Source: Candidatus Odyssella sp.
Lineage (GTDB): Bacteria; Pseudomonadota; Alphaproteobacteria; Paracaedibacterales; CAITNM01
Length of the DNA stretch: 47,907 nucleotides
NCBI GenBank assembly: GCA_020726185.1
Contig: DYTB01000008.1
Coordinates: 1 to 47,907, forward strand
Reading direction: 5' to 3'
Of the stretch, positions 42,388 through 47,907 are shown one piece after another; within the stretch, counting starts at the first letter, position 1; the number at the start of each line of letters is the position of its first letter. Made by a program: the position numbers and the translations under genes. The notes under the pieces were generated by a model. It worked only from the letters and a program-made list of their open reading frames with translations. It did no database searches and had not been told where the DNA came from.

Positions 42388-45104
42388 TTATAACTCCTGT
42401 AACGTTCCAAACAGTGCGGCTTCTACTGCTGCAGCTTGCTCTTTTTCATGGATGCCAGCAATACCTGTAGCGGGTGATGCTGCTTCTTTTCGCCCAACAT
42501 AATGTGGTCGACTGTGTGTGTGTTTTATTTTTTTCAATACTTCTTCTAGGCGGCGATCAGAAAGTTCCAGGCCCCCATGTTGCGGGGTTCTTCTTGGCAC
42601 CAGACAAGTGGTGCATTGCCATATTTTTGTAATTCATCAACCAAAGAAGATTCAGGGAATGGATAGAACTGTTCAAGCCTTACAATGGCGATGTCGTTTG
42701 CTTTCCTTGCTTGGCGTGCTTCAACTAGGTCGTAGTAAATTTTGCCACTGCATAAGACGATGCGTGTTGGTTTCTTTGCGTTTTCATCGGCAATGACTCG
42801 TTTGAAATAAGTGCCTTCGCTCATATCGCTAAGGACTGATACAGCTAATTTATGGCGCAATAATGATTTTGGCGTCATGATAATTAATGGTTTTCGCCAA
42901 TCACTATGCAGTTGACGGCGTATGACATGAAAAAAGTTTGCAGGGGTTGTGCAGTTCACAACTTGAAGATTATCTTCGGCGCATAGTTGCAAATAGCGTT
43001 CAAGTCTTGCTGAGGAATGTTCTGGCCCTTGGCCTTCCATACCATGAGGAAGCAGCATGACAAGGCCTGATAGGCGTAACCATTTTTTTTCAGCGGAACT
43101 AATGAACTGATCAATAATAACTTGGGCACCGTTTGCGAAGTCTCCAAATTGGGCTTCCCATACGACTAGTGCTTCTGGGTTTGCTGTGCTGTATCCGTAA
43201 TCGAACCCAAGCACTGATGCTTCTGCCAATGGGCTATCAAGTACTTCAAAATTTGCTTGTTTAACGCCTAAGTTGTTTAGAGGGATATATTGATTTTCAT
43301 TAACTTGATCAAAAATAACCGCGTGCCGGTGAGAAAATGTTCCACGACAGGAATCTTGACCTGAAAGGCGCACTGGGTTTCCCTCAGTCAAAAGACTAGC
43401 AAAAGCTAAAGATTCACCGGCAGCCCAATCTAGTGGGCCATCCTTTTGAAATGCTTGAGCGCGTTGATCTAATTGGCGTTTGAGCTTCGGATGGATAGAA
43501 AACCCTTCTGGAACAGAACAAAGAGCGAGTCCCAATTTTTTAAGGTGCTTGAGTGAAACACCAGTTTCAGCTTTTTTACTTTTGTCTTTAATAATGCTCC
43601 AAGCGCCTTCAAGCCAGTCTAGCTTTTTATCGTTTTGGTCTATGCAGGAAGCCGCTTCAAATTCGCTATTTAAAAAACTTTGAACTTTGCTTTCAATGGT
43701 TGTGGCATCGGTAGTGCTTAAAATATTTTGATCTAGCAATTGTTTGGCATATAAAGCGCGTGTTGTTGGATGCTCTGCAATTGTTTGGTACATAATGGGC
43801 TGGGTGAATGATGGTTCATCCATTTCATTGTGACCGTAGCGCCGGTAGCAAATCATATCGATTACTGCATCTACCCCAAAAGTGCGCACAAATTCTGCAG
43901 CTAGGCTACTAACCCAGACGACATCTTCAGGAGAATCAGCATTTACATGAAAAATTGGTGCTTGAATGGCTTTTGCAATGTCTGACGAGTAGGGGCTGGA
44001 GCGCGAATGTGGCGGAGAGGTTGTAAACCCGATTTGATTATTAATAATAAAGTGAAGCGTGCCACCTATTTCATAGCCTTCAAGACCACACAGGCCAAGT
44101 GATTCTGCAACTAACCCTTGTCCTGCAAATGCGGCGTCTCCGTGCAATAAAATGCTCGCAACTGATTTGCGTTCTGTATCATTCTTTTGATCTTGTTTTG
44201 ATCGCACTTTACCCAGTACAACTGGGTTTACAGCCTCAAGGTGAGACGGATTTGGACTTAATGATAAGTGAAGGCGTTTTCCAGAAATTGTTCGGTCTGA
44301 AGAATACCCTAGGTGATATTTAACATCACCAGAGCCCTTATAATTATCCGGGTTTAAGCTTTGCCCCTGAAACTGCGCCAAAATATAGCGAACTGGCTGA
44401 TGCATAATGTTTGCAAGCACACTTAAGCGTCCGCGGTGAGCCATGCCAAAGCAAACTTCTTCAACGCCATAAGCTTGATACACTTCCAATGCCTGTTCAA
44501 TTCCTGGTATAAGGCTTTCCCCGCCTTCTAACCCAAAGCGTTTTGCGCCTGGAAATTTTACGTTTAAAAACTTTTCAAAAAATTCCGCCTGAGTTAATTG
44601 CGCTAGGATTTTTTTAGGGTCAATTTTTGGTTTGATCGAATTTTCAATGCGTTCTTGAATCCAGTTTTTTTGAACAGGATCTTGAATGTGCATAAATTCA
44701 ACACCAATGGTGCTGCAGTACGTTTTGTGGAGTTTATCTAGAATGGTTCTTAATGTTGCGCGCTCTAAGCCTAGGACTTTATCTAAGTAAATCGGTCGAT
44801 CGTAATCACTGGCTGAAAATCCATAATTTTCAGGGTTAAGTTCCCAGTGTGTGCCACGTTTTTCAATGCCTAAGGGGTCTAATTTTGCGGCTAAATGGCC
44901 ACGAACACGGTAGGTTCGAATAAGCATTAGGGCGCGTACAGAATCAATAATGGCGCGTTCGTCAGGTGAGATGTTAGATGAAATTGGACCTAAATCACGG
45001 AAGACGCGCTGCCATTTCTCATCAATTGCTTCAGGATTTTTGCTGTATTGCTTGTAGAGCTCGCTTAAATATGCAGCATTATCACCTTGAAGCAGGTCTT
45101 CCAT
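42388..45104 (-). CDS. sucA: 2-oxoglutarate dehydrogenase E1 component, frameshifted near the C-terminus
   Basis: SucA decarboxylates 2-oxoglutarate with thiamine diphosphate. The long frame runs 45104-42546 (852 residues) with [20 protein letters not shown] at the start, the ThDP motif GDAAFAGQGLVAES and NNQIGFTT, and QEEPRNMGAWNF at the end, then stops in LIAA. The missing end continues in another frame, SDRRLEEVLKKIKH then RPHYVGRKEAASPATGIAG, stopping at 42388. Adding one T at 42561-42563 (TTT to TTTT on the minus strand) restores 905 residues. It starts by overlapping sucD (TAATG). The intact extension leaves 3 nt to sucB, showing the true end. The frameshift may be real or a sequencing error; without it about 50 residues are lost. 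Confidence 0.9.
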
Positions 45105-45991
45105 TAGGCTGCTCCCATAGCTTTCTTCATTGCATCGCCCATATGGGCTGGGGTAGGGGCTATTTCAATTCCAAGGGCTTGCAGGAAAGTAATTTTATCT
45201 TGAGCGCTGTCACCTTTACCTGATGCAATTGCACCCGCATGGCCCATACGGCGACCCACTGGTGCAGTAACGCCAGCAATAAATGCAGCGACAGGTTTTT
45301 TGATTCCTTTTTTAGCTTGAGAGGCTACATATTCTGCAGCTGCTTGTTCGTCTTGCCCGCCAATTTCACCAATCAGCAAAATTCCATGGGTAGTGTCGTC
45401 TTTATAAAATATTTCTAAAACGTCAATAAAGTTCAGACCTTTTACTGGGTCTCCGCCAATACCAACGCAGGTGCTTTGTCCTAGTCCATTTTGTGTGGTC
45501 TGGTAAACGGCTTCATAGGTTAATGTACCTGACCTTGAAACTATACCAACCGTTCCATTTTTATGAATGAATCCTGGCATAATACCGATTTTGCAAGCAC
45601 CAGGAGTAATAATTCCAGGGCAGTTTGGGCCAATTAAATGGCATTTTTTAGATGCTAATGTTTGTTTTACCTGGACCATGTCGTGCACAGGAATGCCTTC
45701 TGTAATGCAAACAATCACTTCAATTCCGGCATCGGCTGCTTCTAAAATAGCATCGGCTGCAAATGGGGCAGGAACATATATCATGGTGGCGTTTGCGCCA
45801 GTTTTTGAAACAGCTTGTTCTACTGTGTCAAACACAGGTCTATCAAGGTGCGTTGTTCCACCTTTTCCGGGTGTAACACCGCCTACAAACTGCGTACCAT
45901 AAGCAATTGCTTGTTCGCTATGAAATGTTCCTTGTTTGCCTGTGAAACCTTGGCAGATAACCTTTGTGTGTTTATTAACTAAAATAGCCAT
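45104..45991 (-). CDS. sucD: Succinate-CoA ligase, alpha subunit
   Basis: SucD carries the phosphohistidine that transfers phosphate between succinyl phosphate and the nucleotide. The 295-residue protein has the CoA-binding N-terminus ([29 protein letters not shown]) and the active-site His in [14 protein letters not shown]. Its stop overlaps the sucA start by one base. It lies 3 nt after sucC, and the pair forms the ADP/GDP-dependent enzyme. Confidence 0.96.
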   Translation of the reverse strand: MAILVNKHTKVICQGFTGKQGTFHSEQAIAYGTQFVGGVTPGKGGTTHLDRPVFDTVEQAVSKTGANATMIYVPAPFAADAILEAADAGIEVIVCITEGIPVHDMVQVKQTLASKKCHLIGPNCPGIITPGACKIGIMPGFIHKNGTVGIVSRSGTLTYEAVYQTTQNGLGQSTCVGIGGDPVKGLNFIDVLEIFYKDDTTHGILLIGEIGGQDEQAAAEYVASQAKKGIKKPVAAFIAGVTAPVGRRMGHAGAIASGKGDSAQDKITFLQALGIEIAPTPAHMGDAMKKAMGAA

Positions 45992-45994
45992 TGC

Positions 45995-47155
45995 TTAACC
46001 TTTCACAGCTGCAACTGCTTTTTGTGCAGCTTCGTCTAAGCCATCAGCGGCGATTATATTCAAGCCTGAATCGTTTAGCATTTGTTTGCCCAAGTCTTTG
46101 TTTGTGCCTTGTAACCGCACAATGAGCGGCACGTTTAATTTCATTTCAGACGCGGCGGCAATAATGCCTTGGGCTATAATATCGCAGCGCATAATGCCGC
46201 CAAAAATATTTACCAATATGGCTTTAACGCCTTGGTCTTTTAAAATAATTTGAAAGGCTTTACTTACGCGTTCTTTGTCAGCGCCACCACCGACATCAAG
46301 GAAATTTGCTGGTTCTCCGCCGTAATGCTTAATAATATCCATTGTGGCCATTGCAAGGCCCGCACCATTTACCAGGCAGCCAATTGTGCCATCTAGCTTT
46401 ACGTAGCTAAGATCATAGGTTTTGGCTTCTGTTTCAGACGCATCTTCTTCGAAAGGATCATTCAGTTCAACAATTGATGCATGACGATACAGGGCATTAT
46501 CATCAAAGCTAACTTTGGCATCTAACGCTAAAAGGGTTCCTTCTTTAGTTAGGACCAATGGATTAATTTCAATGAGGCTGCAGTCACAGCTTTCATAAAA
46601 TTCATATAGTCCTTGCAGTAAATGTAATACATCTTTTGATTTATCAAGCATGCCAAATACTGTGGCTACGCGTCTTGCGTGGTAGCCTTGAATACCCGTT
46701 GCAGGAGGAATGCTTAAATTGACAATTTTGTCTGGGTGGTTTTGGGCTACTTCTTCAATATCCATACCACCTTCGGCAGAGGCGATAATGCAAACTTGGC
46801 TGGTATTGCGGTTAAGCACTAAGCTTAAATACAATTCTTTATTTATATTGGCTGCTGATTCTACATAGATCTTGCGAACTTTTTGACCCAAAGGTCCTGT
46901 TTGATGGGTAACTAAAGTTGAGCCAAGCAGGGATGTTGCGTAGGTTTTTATTTCATCTAGGCTTTTACAGACTTTTACGCCGCCAGCAAGTCCGCGTCCG
47001 CCAGCATGGATTTGGGCTTTCACTACCCAGAGCGTGCCACCAAGTTCTTGGGCTGCGGTAACGGCTTCATCTACTGTTTCCGCGACCTCTCCTTGGCCTA
47101 CGGGCACATCAAATGCGCTTAGTAGTTTCTTGGCTTGATATTCATGAATGTTCAT
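45995..47155 (-). CDS. sucC: Succinate-CoA ligase [ADP-forming], beta subunit
   Basis: SucC is the ATP-grasp subunit that binds ADP or GDP. The 386-residue protein has [20 protein letters not shown], the nucleotide site [24 protein letters not shown] and [20 protein letters not shown]. It is the second gene of mdh-sucC-sucD-sucA-sucB, immediately after mdh with no spacing (mdh stop 47156-47158, ATG 47153-47155). Confidence 0.97.
   Translation of the reverse strand: MNIHEYQAKKLLSAFDVPVGQGEVAETVDEAVTAAQELGGTLWVVKAQIHAGGRGLAGGVKVCKSLDEIKTYATSLLGSTLVTHQTGPLGQKVRKIYVESAANINKELYLSLVLNRNTSQVCIIASAEGGMDIEEVAQNHPDKIVNLSIPPATGIQGYHARRVATVFGMLDKSKDVLHLLQGLYEFYESCDCSLIEINPLVLTKEGTLLALDAKVSFDDNALYRHASIVELNDPFEEDASETEAKTYDLSYVKLDGTIGCLVNGAGLAMATMDIIKHYGGEPANFLDVGGGADKERVSKAFQIILKDQGVKAILVNIFGGIMRCDIIAQGIIAAASEMKLNVPLIVRLQGTNKDLGKQMLNDSGLNIIAADGLDEAAQKAVAAVKG

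Positions 47156-47907
<752 letters not shown>

Noticed and set aside
42546-45104. Treating the sucA long frame as the complete gene.
   Set aside because: The conserved C-terminus continues in another frame up to 3 nt before sucB.

Overview
This AT-rich window looks like part of an alphaproteobacterial chromosome, probably from a host-associated or intracellular lineage (a Holosporales-like bacterium is my inference, not something the sequence proves). The support is an mdh-sucC-sucD-sucA-sucB block, a rapZ-EIIA(Man)-HPr block with ATGA overlaps, a class I lysyl-tRNA synthetase, ftsB beside eno, and an alphaproteobacterial-type MutM zinc finger. Housekeeping genes are mixed with many signal-peptide-bearing proteins of unknown function, several lying in clusters.

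Layout. 1-1.9 kb: two tandem secreted proteins that resemble Bacillus Tgl transglutaminase (two more copies lie at 38.5-41.3 kb). 2.0-4.8 kb: rpsA and accD. 4.9-6.3 kb: a secreted helical-repeat protein flanked by two copies of the same terminator. 6.4-7.9 kb: ptsH, an EIIA(Man) gene with an in-frame stop, and rapZ. 7.9-8.4 kb: a copper chaperone. 8.4-15.1 kb: an island of about ten small secreted proteins with look-alike signal peptides and different mature parts; several share an unusual 5' element. 15.2-25.97 kb: lysS, a second secreted pair, an L,D-transpeptidase-like gene, mutM, hemB, an MFS pump, a DegP-type protease, fabI, dcd and murA. 26-28.3 kb: a secreted gene bracketed by a duplicated murA 3' end, then ftsB and eno on the minus strand. 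28.5-35.1 kb: an AmpG-like transporter and three secreted proteins (DUF1796-like and two glycosyltransferase-like proteins with altered DXD sites). 35.4-37.6 kb: umuC and an RluA-family pseudouridine synthase. 37.7-41.3 kb: secreted and membrane genes including two more Tgl-like copies. 41.3-47.9 kb: TCA-cycle operon, minus strand, mdh cut by the window edge.

How it fits together. The conserved genes cover translation, fatty-acid and wall synthesis, DNA repair, haem synthesis and the TCA cycle. The accessory genes encode a large secretome that could act on a host or on the cell envelope. The strongest new signals are: (1) the Tgl-like family, which keeps a Glu-Cys pair and a Gly-Glu motif in all four copies; (2) a 5' element with an AACATGTT palindrome, an exact 24-nt gap, a CTTTTAT-like block and a hairpin of varying stem sequence; (3) two places where a secreted gene lies between copies of its neighbour's 3' sequence. 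Several genes are broken by single-base changes (sucA, EIIA(Man), a small secreted gene, a membrane gene); these may be real decay, slippage-rescued frameshifts or sequencing errors. No tRNA, rRNA, CRISPR array or insertion sequence was seen, and no stretch over 300 bases lacks a gene.
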